Notes: a model not told the origin generated them from the sequence alone. A stretch of DNA of 64,000 bases from Actinomycetospora sp. NBRC 106375 (GCF_030269665.1 NZ_BSTS01000003.1:1-64000), one strand, 5' to 3'; numbered from the stretch's first letter, positions 53,377 through 63,258 are shown. Numbers and translations are program-made.

Positions 53377-53775
53377 ATGGTCACCACGCGGGACACACCG
53401 GGACGGCCGCCCGACGATCGGCGCCTGCTCGGGCAGCGCGGCGAGGACGTGGCCGCCGCCCACCTCACGGCGCGCGGCCTGGTGGTGCTCGACCGCAACT
53501 GGCGCTGCCGCGAGGGCGAGCTCGACGTCGTCGCCGCCGACGGCGAGCGCCTCGTGGTCGTGGAGGTCAAGACCCGCTCGGGCATCGGGTTCGGCTCGGC
53601 CGAGGCCGTCACCCACGAGAAGGCCGCCCGGATCCGGCGCCTGGCGCAGCGCTGGCTCGCCGACCGGCACGCGGCCGGCGGGTCGGGGTTCGACGAGGTG
53701 CGCTTCGACGTCGTCGCCGTGCTCCTCGTCCGTGGCGCCGAGGCCCGCGTCGAGCACTACGAGGGGGCGTTCTGA
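53377..53775 (+). CDS. YraN/UPF0102 family endonuclease-like protein
   Basis: The 132-residue protein has the UPF0102 (YraN) restriction-endonuclease-like fold pattern: RRLLGQRGEDVAAAHLTARG, LDRNWRCREGELDVVAADGE with the acidic E/D pair, and LVVVEVKTRSGIGFGSAEAV with the catalytic ExK motif. It may be a nuclease linked to competence or repair; it is normally found next to comM, as here. The ATG is chosen by homology, after GAGGGG. The comM gene starts two bases after its stop. Confidence 0.92.
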   Translation: MVTTRDTPGRPPDDRRLLGQRGEDVAAAHLTARGLVVLDRNWRCREGELDVVAADGERLVVVEVKTRSGIGFGSAEAVTHEKAARIRRLAQRWLADRHAAGGSGFDEVRFDVVAVLLVRGAEARVEHYEGAF

Positions 53776-53776
53776 C

Positions 53777-55354
53777 GTGGCCCTCGCGTGCGCGTGGTCG
53801 ATCGGGCTGCGCGGGGTCGACGGCGAGGTCGTCGAGATCGAGGCCGACATCGGGCAGGGCCTGCCCGCCGTGTCGCTGGTCGGGCTGCCCGACGCCGCCC
53901 TCGCCGAGTCGCGCGACCGTGTCCGGGCCGCCGTGGTCAACTCCGGCGAGACGTGGCCGGCCCGGCGGATCACGCTCGCGCTCTCCCCGGCGACCCTGCC
54001 CAAGCAGGGCAGCGGGTACGACGTCGCGCTCGCGTGCTCGGTGCTGGCCGCGGCGAAGTCGGTGCCCGTGGCCGCCCTGCGGGACGTCGTGCTGCTCGGC
54101 GAGCTCGCGCTCGACGGCCGGGTGCGGGCGGTCCGCGGCGTGCTGCCGGCGCTGCTCGCGGCGCGCCGGCTCGGTGTCGAACGCGCGATCGTCCCCGCTG
54201 GGGCCGCGATCGAGGCGGGTCTGGTCGAGGGGATGGAGGTCCTGGGCGCCGAGCACCTCGCGGACGTGCTGGCGTGGCTGCGGGGCGAGCGCGGACGGCT
54301 GCTCGGCGTGCGGGCCGCGGCGCGTCCGTCGGGCGGCGGCCCGCGCGAGGATCTCGCCGACGTCGTGGGTCAGCAGGCGGCGCGGCGGGCGGTCGAGGTG
54401 GCCGCGGCGGGCGGGCACCACCTGCTGATGGTCGGGCCGCCGGGATCGGGCAAGACGATGCTGGCCCGGCGGATGACCGGCCTGCTGCCCGACCTCGACG
54501 TCGACGCCGCCCTCCAGGTGGCTGCCGTGCGGTCGCTGGCCGGGGTCATCGACCCGCAGGAGGCGCTGCCCGCCGCGCCGCCGTTCGTCGCGCCGCACCA
54601 CTCGGTGTCGTCGGCCGCGCTCGTCGGCGGCGGCAGCGGGCTGGCCCGGCCCGGCGCCGTGTCGCTGGCCCACCGCGGGGTGCTCTTCCTGGACGAGATC
54701 TACGAGTTCGGTCCGCACGTGCTCGAGATGCTGCGCACGCCGCTCGAGGAGGGCGAGGTCCGGCTGGCGCGCACCGACGGCGTCGTGCGCTACCCGGCGC
54801 GCTTCCAGCTGGTGATGGCGGCGAACCCCTGCCCCTGCGCCCCGCCGCGGCCCACCGACTGCTCCTGTTCCAGCCTCGAGAGGCGGCGCTACACGAACCG
54901 GCTGTCGGGGCCGATGCTCGACCGCGTCGACCTGCAGGTGTCGCTGCGGGCGGTCGAGGCGCTCTCGTGGGACGGCGGTGACACCGAGAGCATCGAGGAG
55001 GTCCCGGAGGACACGGCGTCGGTCCGGGCGCGCGTCCTCGCGGCACGGGCGGCGGCGCGGGACCGATGGCGCGAGGCGGGATGGCGCACCAACGCCGAGG
55101 TCCCGGGCCCGGAGCTGCGCCGCCGCGGTCGCCTGCCCCGCGACGCCGGGGAGGTGCTCGAGCGCCAGCTGCGCACCGGCGCGATGACGGCCCGGGGTGC
55201 GGACCGTGCACTGCGGGTCGCGTGGACCATCGCCGACCTGCGGGGCGCGGTCGGGCCCGAGCGCGCCGACATCGTCGAGGCCGTCGGGTTCAAGGGGTTC
55301 GTGTCCTCGGGTGACCCCGACGGCTCCGGCGGTCCCGACGAGGAGGCGGCGTGA
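53777..55354 (+). CDS. comM: ComM/YifB-family AAA+ Mg-chelatase-like helicase
   Basis: The 525-residue protein is a YifB/ComM-type AAA+ ATPase. In naturally competent bacteria ComM is a hexameric helicase that drives branch migration of incoming DNA. The N-terminal Lon-like domain has VVEIEADIGQGLPAVSLVGL and LPKQGSGYDVALACSVLAAA. The AAA+ domain has GHHLLMVGPPGSGKTMLARR (Walker A), HRGVLFLDEIYEF (Walker B) and a four-cysteine zinc cluster (NPCPCAPPRPTDCSCS). The GTG at 53777 follows yraN; dprA overlaps its stop. The yraN-comM-dprA set suggests DNA uptake or repair. Confidence 0.94.
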   Translation: MALACAWSIGLRGVDGEVVEIEADIGQGLPAVSLVGLPDAALAESRDRVRAAVVNSGETWPARRITLALSPATLPKQGSGYDVALACSVLAAAKSVPVAALRDVVLLGELALDGRVRAVRGVLPALLAARRLGVERAIVPAGAAIEAGLVEGMEVLGAEHLADVLAWLRGERGRLLGVRAAARPSGGGPREDLADVVGQQAARRAVEVAAAGGHHLLMVGPPGSGKTMLARRMTGLLPDLDVDAALQVAAVRSLAGVIDPQEALPAAPPFVAPHHSVSSAALVGGGSGLARPGAVSLAHRGVLFLDEIYEFGPHVLEMLRTPLEEGEVRLARTDGVVRYPARFQLVMAANPCPCAPPRPTDCSCSSLERRRYTNRLSGPMLDRVDLQVSLRAVEALSWDGGDTESIEEVPEDTASVRARVLAARAAARDRWREAGWRTNAEVPGPELRRRGRLPRDAGEVLERQLRTGAMTARGADRALRVAWTIADLRGAVGPERADIVEAVGFKGFVSSGDPDGSGGPDEEAA

Positions 55355-56565
55355 GCGCGGGCCCCGCGCCCGTGGACGCCTCGCCGGTCGACCGCGAGGT
55401 CCTGCTGGCTCGCGCCTACCTGTCCCGGGTGGCCGAGCCGCCCGCCGCGGCCCTCGCGGCCTGGGTCGCCGAGGTCGGGCCGGTCACCGCGGCACGGCGG
55501 GTGCGGGCGGGTGCGACGGACGGGCCGGGTGCCCTGCCGCCTGCGGTCGCCCGCGAGACCGCGGCCCGGCGCGACACCGACCGCGCCGAGGCCGACCTGA
55601 CGCTGCTCCGGGCCCGTGGCGGCCGGCTGATCGTCCCCGAGGACCCGGAGTGGCCCGCCGTCGCGCTCGCGGGCCTGGGGCTCGTCGCGGGGCCGGACGG
55701 CGGCGGCGGGATGGAGGGCGCGCCGGCCCGCGAGGGACCCGCCGAGCCGCTGGCGCTGTGGGCCCGCGGACCCGGACGGCTCGACGACGCCCCGCGCGGC
55801 CGGGTCGCGCTCGTGGGGGCCCGCGCGGCGAGCGAGTACGGGCTGTGGGTCGCCCGCGACTGGGCCGCGGACCTCGCCGACCGGGGCCGCACGGTGGTGT
55901 CCGGCGCGGCGCTCGGGATCGACGGGGCCGCGCACCGCGGCGCGCTGGCCGTCGGCGGAGCCACCGTGGCCGTCCTGGCGTGCGGGATCGACCGTGCCTA
56001 CCCACCCACCCACGCCACGCTGCTCGACCACATCGCCCACCGGGGACTCGTCGTCACCGAGTACCCGCCGGGCTCGACACCCGCGCGCCACCGGTTTCTC
56101 GTCCGCAACCGGCTCATCGCCGCGCTCACCGCGGGCACGGTGGTGGTCGAGGCGGCCGCGCGCTCCGGGGCCATGCGCACGGCGCTCGTCGCGGGCGGTC
56201 TCGGCCGCGCGGTGATGGTGGTGCCCGGGCCGGTCACCTCGGCCCTCTCGCTGGGCTGCCACGAGCTCGCCCGCCGGCCGGAGGTGTCCGTGGTCGGGCG
56301 GGTGGCCCACGTCCTGGAGGAGGTGAGCCCTGTGGGGGAGGACATCGCCACTCCACCGGGGACCCCGACCCGTCCGACGGACGGTCTTGACCCTGACGCG
56401 CTCCGTGTGCACGAGGCCCTGTCCCTCCACGCGGCGCGCACAGCGGTACGTCTGGCCCACGAGGCGGGGGTGGACCCGCGGGACCTCACCACCCACCTGA
56501 GCGAACTCGAGGCCCGCGGGCTCGCCGAGTCCGACGGTGGGCGGTGGCGTCGCCGACCCGGGTGA
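55351..56565 (+). CDS. dprA: DNA-processing protein DprA
   Basis: The 404-residue protein loads RecA onto incoming single-stranded DNA. The Rossmann DNA-binding domain (about 150-320) shows VALVGARAASEYGLWVARDW, TVVSGAALGIDGAAHRGALA, VLACGIDRAYPPTHATLLDH, RFLVRNRLIAALTAGTVVVE and GAMRTALVAGGLGRAVMVVP. A C-terminal winged-helix domain follows (LSELEARGLAESDGGRW). The N-terminal SAM-like part is present. A 4-base GTGA overlap couples it to comM. A Gly-rich insert (PDGGGGMEGAPAREGP) lengthens the loop before the Rossmann core. Confidence 0.95.
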   Translation: MSAGPAPVDASPVDREVLLARAYLSRVAEPPAAALAAWVAEVGPVTAARRVRAGATDGPGALPPAVARETAARRDTDRAEADLTLLRARGGRLIVPEDPEWPAVALAGLGLVAGPDGGGGMEGAPAREGPAEPLALWARGPGRLDDAPRGRVALVGARAASEYGLWVARDWAADLADRGRTVVSGAALGIDGAAHRGALAVGGATVAVLACGIDRAYPPTHATLLDHIAHRGLVVTEYPPGSTPARHRFLVRNRLIAALTAGTVVVEAAARSGAMRTALVAGGLGRAVMVVPGPVTSALSLGCHELARRPEVSVVGRVAHVLEEVSPVGEDIATPPGTPTRPTDGLDPDALRVHEALSLHAARTAVRLAHEAGVDPRDLTTHLSELEARGLAESDGGRWRRRPG

Positions 56566-56694
56566 ACAGGCACAGAGCGACGAACGGTTGCAGAGCGCGA
56601 CGAGTGGAACCGCTCCCCGACAGTGGCCCACGGTCACCGCACGAGTCGCGGCGGTGCTTGACCGAGGCCGGTCGGCCCGAGAGTCTTCACGGCG

Positions 56695-57963
56695 ATGACC
56701 GGCACGTTTCCTACCGACGGGTCGACCGGACGCCCTCACGGCGCCTCCCGGTCACCCGGTCGAGGGCGCTCTCGTGAGTTCCCCTTCGACCCGGTCACGT
56801 CGTCACGCTCCGCGTTCACCGGGACGGACGATGCGGGCGCCCCGACCACCGCTCACCAGGGGGTTCCGGCGCCCCGCGGAGCCGGGGACGGCCCCGGGAA
56901 CCGCCTCGGCGGCGGACCGGGCGCGGCGTCGGTCCCGACGGGCGGCTCCGCGGCGGTCGCCGGCCCGACGGGCTCGGCCCCCGTCGCGTCGCACCTCGAC
57001 GCGTTCGCCGCCCACCTGCGCTACGAGCGGGCGCTCTCGCCGCACACCGTCCGCGCCTACCTCGGCGACGTCGCGACGCTGCTCGACCACCTGCGCGGAC
57101 GCGACACCGGTGCCGACGCAGCCGCCGACACCGGTTCCGGTGCCGCCACCAGCGCCGGTCCCGACGACGGTCCGGCACCCGACGCGCCGGTCGACCTCGC
57201 CGACCTCGACCTCGCCGGCCTGCGCTCCTGGCTCGCCGAGGGCCGCGCGCGCGGCGCGAGCCGCACCACGCTGGCGCGCCGGGCCGCGGCCGCGCGGACG
57301 TTCACCGCCTGGGCGGCCCGCACCGGGCGCGCCCCGACCGACGCGGGCGCCCGTCTCGCGTCGCCGAAGGCGCACCGGCGACTGCCGGAGGTCCTGCGCG
57401 CCGACCAGGCCGCGGCCGCGCTGCAGGCGGCGGCCTCGGGCGCCGCCGAGGGCGACCCGGTGGCGCTGCGCGACCACCTGCTGCTCGAACTGCTCTACGC
57501 CACCGGCGTCCGGGTCTCGGAGCTCTGCGGCCTGGACGTCGACGACGTGGACGACGGCCGGCGCACCCTGCGGGTGCTCGGCAAGGGCGCCAAGGAGCGC
57601 ACCGTCGTCTACGGCCAGCCGGCGGCCGCGGCGCTCGAGGCCTGGCGGCGCGAGGGCCGCCCGGCGCTCGCCGTCGCGACCTCGCCACCGGCCCTGTTGC
57701 TCGGCGCCCGCGGCGGGCGCCTCGACCCGCGGATCGCCCGCACGGTGGTGCACGACGCCACCGGCGCCGTTCCGGGGGCGCCCGACATGGCGCCGCACGG
57801 CCTCCGACACTCGGCGGCCACACATTTGCTCGAGGGGGGAGCGGATCTGAGGAGCGTCCAGGAACTGCTGGGACACGCGTCACCGGCGACGACCCAGCTG
57901 TACACGCACGTGTCCGCCGAGCGCCTGAGGGCCATCCATGACACCGCCCACCCCCGCGCCTGA
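56695..57963 (+). CDS. xerC: Tyrosine recombinase XerC
   Basis: The 422-residue recombinase resolves chromosome dimers at dif with XerD. The core-binding domain begins near residue 100 ([20 protein letters not shown]). Catalytic residues are visible in [20 protein letters not shown] (Arg), [14 protein letters not shown] (Lys), [20 protein letters not shown] (His-x-x-Arg), [16 protein letters not shown] (His and nucleophile Tyr). A ~95-residue Gly/Ser/Pro-rich N-terminus and a [20 protein letters not shown] insert in the core domain are unusual. Upstream 56566-56694 is a short gap without features. whiG overlaps its end by 26 bases. Confidence 0.93.
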   Translation: MTGTFPTDGSTGRPHGASRSPGRGRSREFPFDPVTSSRSAFTGTDDAGAPTTAHQGVPAPRGAGDGPGNRLGGGPGAASVPTGGSAAVAGPTGSAPVASHLDAFAAHLRYERALSPHTVRAYLGDVATLLDHLRGRDTGADAAADTGSGAATSAGPDDGPAPDAPVDLADLDLAGLRSWLAEGRARGASRTTLARRAAAARTFTAWAARTGRAPTDAGARLASPKAHRRLPEVLRADQAAAALQAAASGAAEGDPVALRDHLLLELLYATGVRVSELCGLDVDDVDDGRRTLRVLGKGAKERTVVYGQPAAAALEAWRREGRPALAVATSPPALLLGARGGRLDPRIARTVVHDATGAVPGAPDMAPHGLRHSAATHLLEGGADLRSVQELLGHASPATTQLYTHVSAERLRAIHDTAHPRA

Positions 57964-59083
57964 CCCGCGGCGCGAGGGCCCGCCGGTGGCCACCGTGCCA
58001 CCGGACGCCCCGCCGACCGGTCCGCTGCCCGCCCTACCCGGGCCCAACTCGGAGTCCGCCGTGCGCGCGGCCGGCGCCGCCGGTGCCGCGGCGCGCGCGG
58101 TGCGCGCGGCGCGCCGACCGTCGCCGGCCCGCCGCGAGTCGTCGGGGCCGGCCACCGAGGGCGCCACCGCGCTCGCGGCCGTGCCGGCCCCCACCGACGG
58201 GTCCCGCGACACCGCGTCCCCCGGCGCCGAGGCCGGCACCCACGCCCTGCCGGCCACACTCGGCGGGGCCGCGCCGGGCACGGTCGACGAGGAAGGTCTC
58301 GTCGAGGCCGGCATCGCCGACCTCTGGGCCGCGTACACCGAGGACCCGCGCAAGTCCCGCAAGGACCGGCTGGTGCTGCACTACGCGCCGCTGGTCAAGT
58401 ACGTGGCCGGCCGGGTGGGGACGGGGCTGCCCTCGCACGTCGACGTCGCCGACCTCATCCAGTGCGGGATCTTCGGGCTGGTCGACGCCATCGAGCGGTT
58501 CGAGCCCGACCGCGGCCGCAAGTTCGAGGTCTACGCGATGCAGCGCATCCGCGGGGCGATCCTCGACGAGCTGCGGTCCCAGGACTGGGTGCCGCGGTCG
58601 GTGCGTTCCCGGGCCCGCGAGATCGAGCGCGCGATCGAGCGCCTCGAGGGTCGCGAGCAGCGCTCCTGCAGCGACGCCGAGCTGGCCAGCGAGCTCGACA
58701 CCTCGACCGAGGACCTGCGCTCGACGTTCGGGCAGATCGCGATGACGAGCGTCGCGGCGCTCGACGAGCTCGTCGCCGCCGGGCGCGGCGGGGGTGCGGG
58801 CGACGGGGCCGCGGCGCCGTCGCTGGCGGACTCGTTGCCCGACACCGGCGCGGAGGATCCGCTCGCGGCCATGGAGGACCGCGAGACGCGGCGCCTGCTG
58901 GCCGAGGCGGTGGGTCAGCTCGCGGAGAGGGACCGCACGGTCGTGGGCCTGTACTACTTCGAGAACCTGACCCTCGCCGAGATCGGCCGGGTCCTCGGGG
59001 TCACGGAGTCGCGCGTGTGCCAGCTGCACACCCGCGCGGTCATGCGCCTGCGGGCGCGGCTGGCCGAGCTCCAGCACGCCTGA
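57938..59083 (+). CDS. whiG: RNA polymerase sigma factor of the FliA/WhiG family
   Basis: The 381-residue sigma factor resembles WhiG, which controls sporulation-stage genes in Streptomyces. Region 2 (about 150-215) has [40 protein letters not shown] and [20 protein letters not shown]. Region 3 includes [20 protein letters not shown], and region 4 has [20 protein letters not shown]. The first ~115 residues are an Ala/Pro/Arg-rich disordered extension. No flagellar genes are in the window, so the developmental reading is preferred. The ATG lies inside xerC, implying translational coupling. Confidence 0.93.
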   Translation: MTPPTPAPDPRREGPPVATVPPDAPPTGPLPALPGPNSESAVRAAGAAGAAARAVRAARRPSPARRESSGPATEGATALAAVPAPTDGSRDTASPGAEAGTHALPATLGGAAPGTVDEEGLVEAGIADLWAAYTEDPRKSRKDRLVLHYAPLVKYVAGRVGTGLPSHVDVADLIQCGIFGLVDAIERFEPDRGRKFEVYAMQRIRGAILDELRSQDWVPRSVRSRAREIERAIERLEGREQRSCSDAELASELDTSTEDLRSTFGQIAMTSVAALDELVAAGRGGGAGDGAAAPSLADSLPDTGAEDPLAAMEDRETRRLLAEAVGQLAERDRTVVGLYYFENLTLAEIGRVLGVTESRVCQLHTRAVMRLRARLAELQHA

Positions 59084-59087
59084 GGCG

Positions 59088-59684
59088 TCACGGGTCGGTC
59101 GGCAGCAGCCGCACCGGCCCCAGCCCCAGGAGCAGCAGCGGGTCGAGGTACTCGAGGCCGCCTGCGCCGGTCGTGGTCGACGGCCGGCGCAGGCCCCAGT
59201 GCAGGCACGCCGCCACGGGACAGCCGCGGTGCCCGGGCGCGAGGGTGCCCAGGGTGTCGCCGCGCCGGACCCGCGCGCCGGCGGCCACGCCGACCACCAG
59301 CGGCTCGTAGGTGGTGCGCAGCCCGCCCGGGTGCTCGACGGACACCACCCCACGCCCGGCCAGCGCGCCCGCGAACGCCACCACCCCGTCGCCCGCGGCC
59401 AGCACCGCCAGCCCCGGGCGTCCCGCGAGGTCGGCGCCACGGTGTCCGCGCCCGTAGAAGTGCGGCGGCGGGTCGAACGGCCGCGTCACCGCCCCGGGCT
59501 GGCCGGACCGCGCCGGCGCGCCGCCCGGGTCGACCCCGGCCAGCGGCCACCCGTAGGCACCCACCGGGACCACCGGCGGGGGAGCGGGCGCCGCCGCCAC
59601 CGGCGCCGGCCCGGCGAGCAGGGTCACGATCAGGGCGGCGATCAGGGCGGCGATCAGCGTCACGACGGGTCCGGAGCACCTCAC
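59088..59684 (-). CDS. Secreted M23-family peptidase (LytM domain)
   Basis: The 198-residue protein has an N-terminal signal peptide (VTLIAALIAALIVTLLAG, cut near AAAAPAP) and a LytM-type domain. HFYGRGHRGADLAGRPGLAV gives the zinc ligands H...D, GDGVVAFAGALAGRGVVSVE follows, and CLHWGLRRP holds the last histidine. The usual H-x-H is C-L-H here, as in many actinomycete members, so activity is plausible but not certain. It corresponds in place to Rv2891. GTG 59684 is chosen; GTG 59663 is an alternative. Confidence 0.88.
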   Translation of the reverse strand: MRCSGPVVTLIAALIAALIVTLLAGPAPVAAAPAPPPVVPVGAYGWPLAGVDPGGAPARSGQPGAVTRPFDPPPHFYGRGHRGADLAGRPGLAVLAAGDGVVAFAGALAGRGVVSVEHPGGLRTTYEPLVVGVAAGARVRRGDTLGTLAPGHRGCPVAACLHWGLRRPSTTTGAGGLEYLDPLLLLGLGPVRLLPTDP

Positions 59685-59734
59685 ACCGGGTTGGACGCAG
59701 CAGCACGCCCGCCGGATCCATCGCCTGCCCACGC

Positions 59735-59800
59735 GGAGATCAGGAGCGCACCAGGCACCTCCGGAGCCCGCCGGAGGTGCATGGCGCACTCCTGATCTCC
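59735..59800. repeat. Inverted pair of the GGCGC-N-CTCCTGATCTC dispersed motif
   Basis: GGAGATCAGGAG at 59735-59746 pairs with CTCCTGATCTCC at 59789-59800. An inner stem GCACCTCCGG (59755-59764) pairs with CCGGAGGTGC (59771-59780). The right arm 59776-59799 differs from 33588-33611 at 3 of 24 bases. Confidence 0.75.
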
Positions 59801-59835
59801 ACGAACCGCCCCGGAGTCCTGCTGAGGTCGCCGCA

Positions 59836-60018
59836 CCCCCCCCCCCCGACGTCGCGCACCCCCGCGCGAGCACTGCACCCCGCCGACGTCGCGCACCCCC
59901 GCGCGAGCACTGCACCCCGCCGACGTCGCGCACCCCCGCGCGAACCCCGCCGACGTCGCCGCACCCCCGCCGACGTCGCGCACTCCCGCGCGAGCACTGC
60001 ACCCCGCCGACGTCGCCG
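59836..60018. repeat. C12 homopolymer followed by a 37-bp tandem array
   Basis: Twelve consecutive C (59836-59847) lead into units starting CCGACGTCGCGCACCCCCGC at 59846, 59883, 59920 and 60007 (37-bp spacing), with two shortened units at 59950 and 59970. There are no unique spacers, so it is a minisatellite and not a CRISPR array. It lies in the 806-bp gap between the M23 gene and rpsB and does not code convincingly. Confidence 0.85.
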
Positions 60019-60110
60019 CGAGCTGGTGGATTTCCTGACGTCGGACGCCGGCGTGGACGCCACGCTGACACCACCCCGTGCCTCGCGCCGCCGACACCCC
60101 CCGGCTCGGC

Positions 60111-60177
60111 GTGTCGCGCCGGCGAGCCTGTGGCGATCCTGGCGTCACACGCCAGGAAAGCCGCATTGCTCGCACAC
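60111..60177 (+). repeat. ~70-bp dispersed element, copy 3
   Basis: GTGTCGCGCCGGCGAGCC, then TGTGGCGATCCTGGCGTCAC, then ACGCCAGGAAAGCCGCATTG and CTCGCACACC. It is nearly identical to 22271-22335. It ends about 75 bases upstream of the rpsB -10. Confidence 0.8.
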
Positions 60178-60250
60178 CCCGTGTGCGTCCCCGGGCCGGT
60201 GGCGGGCGCGGGGGGCCGAGGGCGCGGGGGAGGGCGCGGGGGTGCGCGGG

Positions 60251-60256
60251 TACACT
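60251..60256 (+). promoter_or_regulatory. -10 element (TACACT) of rpsB-tsf with a ~230-nt leader
   Basis: TACACT in GGGTACACTCGTGACC is the best promoter match in the gap. Transcription from about 60263 leaves a leader of roughly 228 bases before rpsB, long enough for S2 or other feedback control. Its structure was not identified. Confidence 0.5.
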
Positions 60257-60490
60257 CGTGACCAGCGGTCCGCCGTGTCCTCGCGACGTCGGGGTCGGGC
60301 GGGCCGACTTCGCGTGCCCTCTCAAGCGCCGCCACGCGCGGCGCTGCCAGAGCCGCATCCGGGCGGTCCCGCGTCAGCGGGTTCCGGATCGGTCACGAGG
60401 GCACCAGGGCGGCGGCCCGGCCGGGACCGTCGCGACAACCGCCAGGTCCGGCGCACGTGCCGGGCCGCAGAGAGAAGGTAGTTCCACCGC

Positions 60491-61513
60491 ATGGCCGTCG
60501 TCACGATGCGCCAGCTGCTGGACTCCGGTGTCCACTTCGGTCACCAGACCCGCCGCTGGAACCCCAAGATGCGCCGCTTCATCTTCACCGAGCGCAACGG
60601 CATCTACATCATCGACCTGCAGCAGACGCTGTCCTACGTCGATCGCGCCTACGAGTTCGTCAAGCAGACCGTCGCCCACGGCGGCACGGTGCTCTTCGTC
60701 GGCACGAAGAAGCAGGCCCAGGAGGCCATCGACGAGCAGGCGCGCCGCGTCGGCATGCCGTTCGTGAACCAGCGCTGGCTGGGCGGCATGCTCACCAACT
60801 TCACCACCGTGCACAAGCGCCTCCAGCGGCTCAAGGAGCTGGAGGCCATGGAGCAGAGCGGGGGCTTCGAGGGTCGCACCAAGAAGGAGATCCTCATGCT
60901 CACCCGCGAGCACGACAAGCTCGAGAAGACGCTCGGCGGTATCCGCGACATGGGCCGCGTGCCCAGCGCGGTGTGGGTGGTCGACACCAAGAAGGAGCAC
61001 ATCGCGGTCGGCGAGGCCCGGAAGCTCAACATCCCGGTCGTCGCCATCCTCGACACCAACTGCGACCCGGACGAGGTCGACTACCCGATCCCGGGCAACG
61101 ACGACGCGATCCGTTCCGCGGCCCTGCTGACCCGCGTGGTCGCGCAGGCGTGCGCCGACGGCCTGCAGGCCCGCGGCCAGCGCGGCGACGGCGAGCGCGG
61201 CGAGGACGAGCCGCTGGCCGAGTGGGAGCAGGAGCTCATGGCCCAGGGCGGCGACGGCGCCAGCGCGCCGACCGGCCTGGAGCAGGGCAGCACCAGCTCC
61301 GCGGTCGACGCGCCCGGCGACTCGCCGGTCGCGACGCCCGAGGCCGAGGCGACGACCAACGCGATCGGCGACGACACCACGCCGGTCAGCCGTCCCGAGC
61401 GCACCGGCGGCACCGTCGACACCGACTCGGAGGGCGACGACAACGCGATCGCCGCCGCGCCGGAGGCCGGCCAGAACAACGGTGCCCCGACCCCGCAGGG
61501 CGGGGCCGGCTGA
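60491..61513 (+). CDS. rpsB: 30S ribosomal protein S2 with a long acidic C-terminal tail
   Basis: The 340-residue protein has the S2 core: [60 protein letters not shown], and [20 protein letters not shown]. The core ends near residue 230. A further ~110 residues rich in Gly, Ala, Thr and Glu ([20 protein letters not shown]) make it much longer than the usual ~240-280. GAGAAGG lies upstream. tsf follows after 68 bases. Confidence 0.97.
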   Translation: MAVVTMRQLLDSGVHFGHQTRRWNPKMRRFIFTERNGIYIIDLQQTLSYVDRAYEFVKQTVAHGGTVLFVGTKKQAQEAIDEQARRVGMPFVNQRWLGGMLTNFTTVHKRLQRLKELEAMEQSGGFEGRTKKEILMLTREHDKLEKTLGGIRDMGRVPSAVWVVDTKKEHIAVGEARKLNIPVVAILDTNCDPDEVDYPIPGNDDAIRSAALLTRVVAQACADGLQARGQRGDGERGEDEPLAEWEQELMAQGGDGASAPTGLEQGSTSSAVDAPGDSPVATPEAEATTNAIGDDTTPVSRPERTGGTVDTDSEGDDNAIAAAPEAGQNNGAPTPQGGAG

Positions 61514-61581
61514 CGCCCGACGGGCCCAGCGACACAGCAACCACGACGCACCAGACGACGAGGACGGACGAGAGCCGCACC

Positions 61582-62406
61582 ATGGCGAACTACACCGCTG
61601 CGGACGTGAAGAAGCTCCGGGACCTCACCGGGTCCGGGATGATGGACTGCAAGAAGGCCCTCGAGCAGAACGAGGGCGACATGGACAAGGCCGTCGAGGC
61701 CCTGCGCATCAAGGGTGCGAAGGACGTCGGCAAGCGGGCCGGCCGCACCACCGCCAACGGCGTGGTGGCCGCCCGCGACGGCGCGATGATCGAGCTCAAC
61801 TCCGAGACCGACTTCGTCGCCAAGAACGCCGACTTCGTCCAGCTCGCCGAGGACATCCTCGGCGTCGCGCTGAGCAGCGGCACCAAGGACCTCGAGTCCC
61901 TCAAGGCCGCGACCCTCGACGAGGGCACGGTCGAGGACAAGGTGCAGGAGCTCTCGGCGCGCATCGGCGAGAAGCTCGAGCTGCGCCGCGTCGCGCTGCT
62001 CGACGGCCCGACGGCGACGTACCTGCACCGCCGGTCCTCCGACCTGCCGCCGGCCATCGGCGTCGTCGTCGCCTACACCGGCGACGGCGACGACGCGTCG
62101 GAGGCCGCGCGCGGCGCGGCCATGCAGGTCGCGGCGGCGCGCCCGCTCTACACCACGCGCGACGAGGTCCCCGCCGACGTGGTGGAGAACGAGAAGCGCA
62201 TCGCCGAGGCCACCGCCCGCGAGGAGGGCAAGCCGGAGAAGATCCTCGAGAAGATCGTCGAAGGTCGTCTCAACGGCTACTACAAGGACACGGTGCTCCT
62301 CGAGCAGGACTCGGTGTCCGTCGACAAGAAGACGGTCGGCAAGGTGCTGGAGGAGGCGGGCGTCGGCGTCCGCACCTTCGCGCGCTTCGAGGTCGGCCAG
62401 CCCTGA
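61582..62406 (+). CDS. tsf: Elongation factor Ts
   Basis: The 274-residue factor regenerates EF-Tu-GTP. It starts [20 protein letters not shown] and continues [20 protein letters not shown], with the [17 protein letters not shown] motif and C-terminal [20 protein letters not shown]. The length is normal. It is cotranscribed with rpsB and ends in a strong hairpin. Confidence 0.97.
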   Translation: MANYTAADVKKLRDLTGSGMMDCKKALEQNEGDMDKAVEALRIKGAKDVGKRAGRTTANGVVAARDGAMIELNSETDFVAKNADFVQLAEDILGVALSSGTKDLESLKAATLDEGTVEDKVQELSARIGEKLELRRVALLDGPTATYLHRRSSDLPPAIGVVVAYTGDGDDASEAARGAAMQVAAARPLYTTRDEVPADVVENEKRIAEATAREEGKPEKILEKIVEGRLNGYYKDTVLLEQDSVSVDKKTVGKVLEEAGVGVRTFARFEVGQP

Positions 62407-62412
62407 CCACGT

Positions 62413-62454
62413 CCCCGTGAGGCCGGGGCCCGATCCGGGCCCCGGCCCCACGGG
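62413..62454 (+). terminator. Terminator after tsf
   Basis: GGCCGGGGCCCG at 62421-62432 pairs perfectly with CGGGCCCCGGCC at 62436-62447 across a 3-base loop; CCCGTG and CACGGG extend the stem outward. It separates rpsB-tsf from pyrH-frr. Confidence 0.85.
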
Positions 62455-62493
62455 CCGGACGTCGAGCACCCCGCCGAGCAGCTGGAGGAGAGC

Positions 62494-63258
62494 GTGGCCA
62501 GTCCCCAGACCGTGACCGACGACGGTCCGGACACGCGGTCCGGCCACAAGCGGGTCCTGCTCAAGCTCGGCGGCGAGATGTTCGGCGGCGGCGGCGTCGG
62601 GGTCGACCCCGTGGTCGTCCAGACCGTCGCCCGCCAGATCGCGGACGTCGTCAACTCCGGCATCCAGATCGCCGTCGTCATCGGCGGCGGCAACTTCTTC
62701 CGCGGCGAGGAGCTGCACCGCTACGGCATGCAGCGCCAGCGCGCGGACTACATGGGCATGCTCGGCACGGTCATGAACTGCCTGGCCCTGCAGGACTTCC
62801 TCGAGCGCGAGCACCACATCGACACCCGGGTGCAGACCGCGATCACCATGGGGCAGGTCGCCGAGTCCTACATCCCGCGCCGCGCCATGCGCCACCTCGA
62901 GAAGGGCCGCGTGGTCATCTTCGGCGCCGGCGTCGGCATGCCGTACTTCTCCACCGACACCACCGCCGCGCAGCGCGCGCTGGAGATCGAGTGCGAGGTC
63001 GTGCTGCTCGCGAAGGGCGTCGACGGCGTCTACACCGCCGATCCCAAGCTCGACCCGACGGCGACGATGTACCACGAGATCTCCCACCGTGAGGTGCTGG
63101 AGAAGGGCCTCAAGGTCGCCGACGCGACGGCCTTCAGCCTCTGCATGGACAACAAGATGCCGATCATGGTGTTCAACCTGCTCGTCGAGGGGAACATCGC
63201 CCGCGCGGTGCGGGGTGAGAGGATCGGCACGCTGGTCCACACCCCTTCCGGCCCCTGA
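62494..63258 (+). CDS. pyrH: UMP kinase
   Basis: The 254-residue kinase phosphorylates UMP to [23 protein letters not shown] and [20 protein letters not shown] form the nucleotide site. [40 protein letters not shown] and [20 protein letters not shown] complete the amino-acid-kinase fold. GTG 62494 follows GGAGGAGAG. frr is 12 bases downstream. Confidence 0.97.
   Translation: MASPQTVTDDGPDTRSGHKRVLLKLGGEMFGGGGVGVDPVVVQTVARQIADVVNSGIQIAVVIGGGNFFRGEELHRYGMQRQRADYMGMLGTVMNCLALQDFLEREHHIDTRVQTAITMGQVAESYIPRRAMRHLEKGRVVIFGAGVGMPYFSTDTTAAQRALEIECEVVLLAKGVDGVYTADPKLDPTATMYHEISHREVLEKGLKVADATAFSLCMDNKMPIMVFNLLVEGNIARAVRGERIGTLVHTPSGP

Noticed and set aside
59846-60018. CRISPR array
   Set aside because: Repeats are directly tandem with no unique spacers, GC-rich, and no cas genes are nearby.
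59681-60358. Leftward coding frames through the tandem repeat (DVGGVQCSRGGARRR units)
   Set aside because: They exist in more than one frame, have no ribosome binding site or domain, and their composition is dictated by the 37-bp repeat and the dispersed element.
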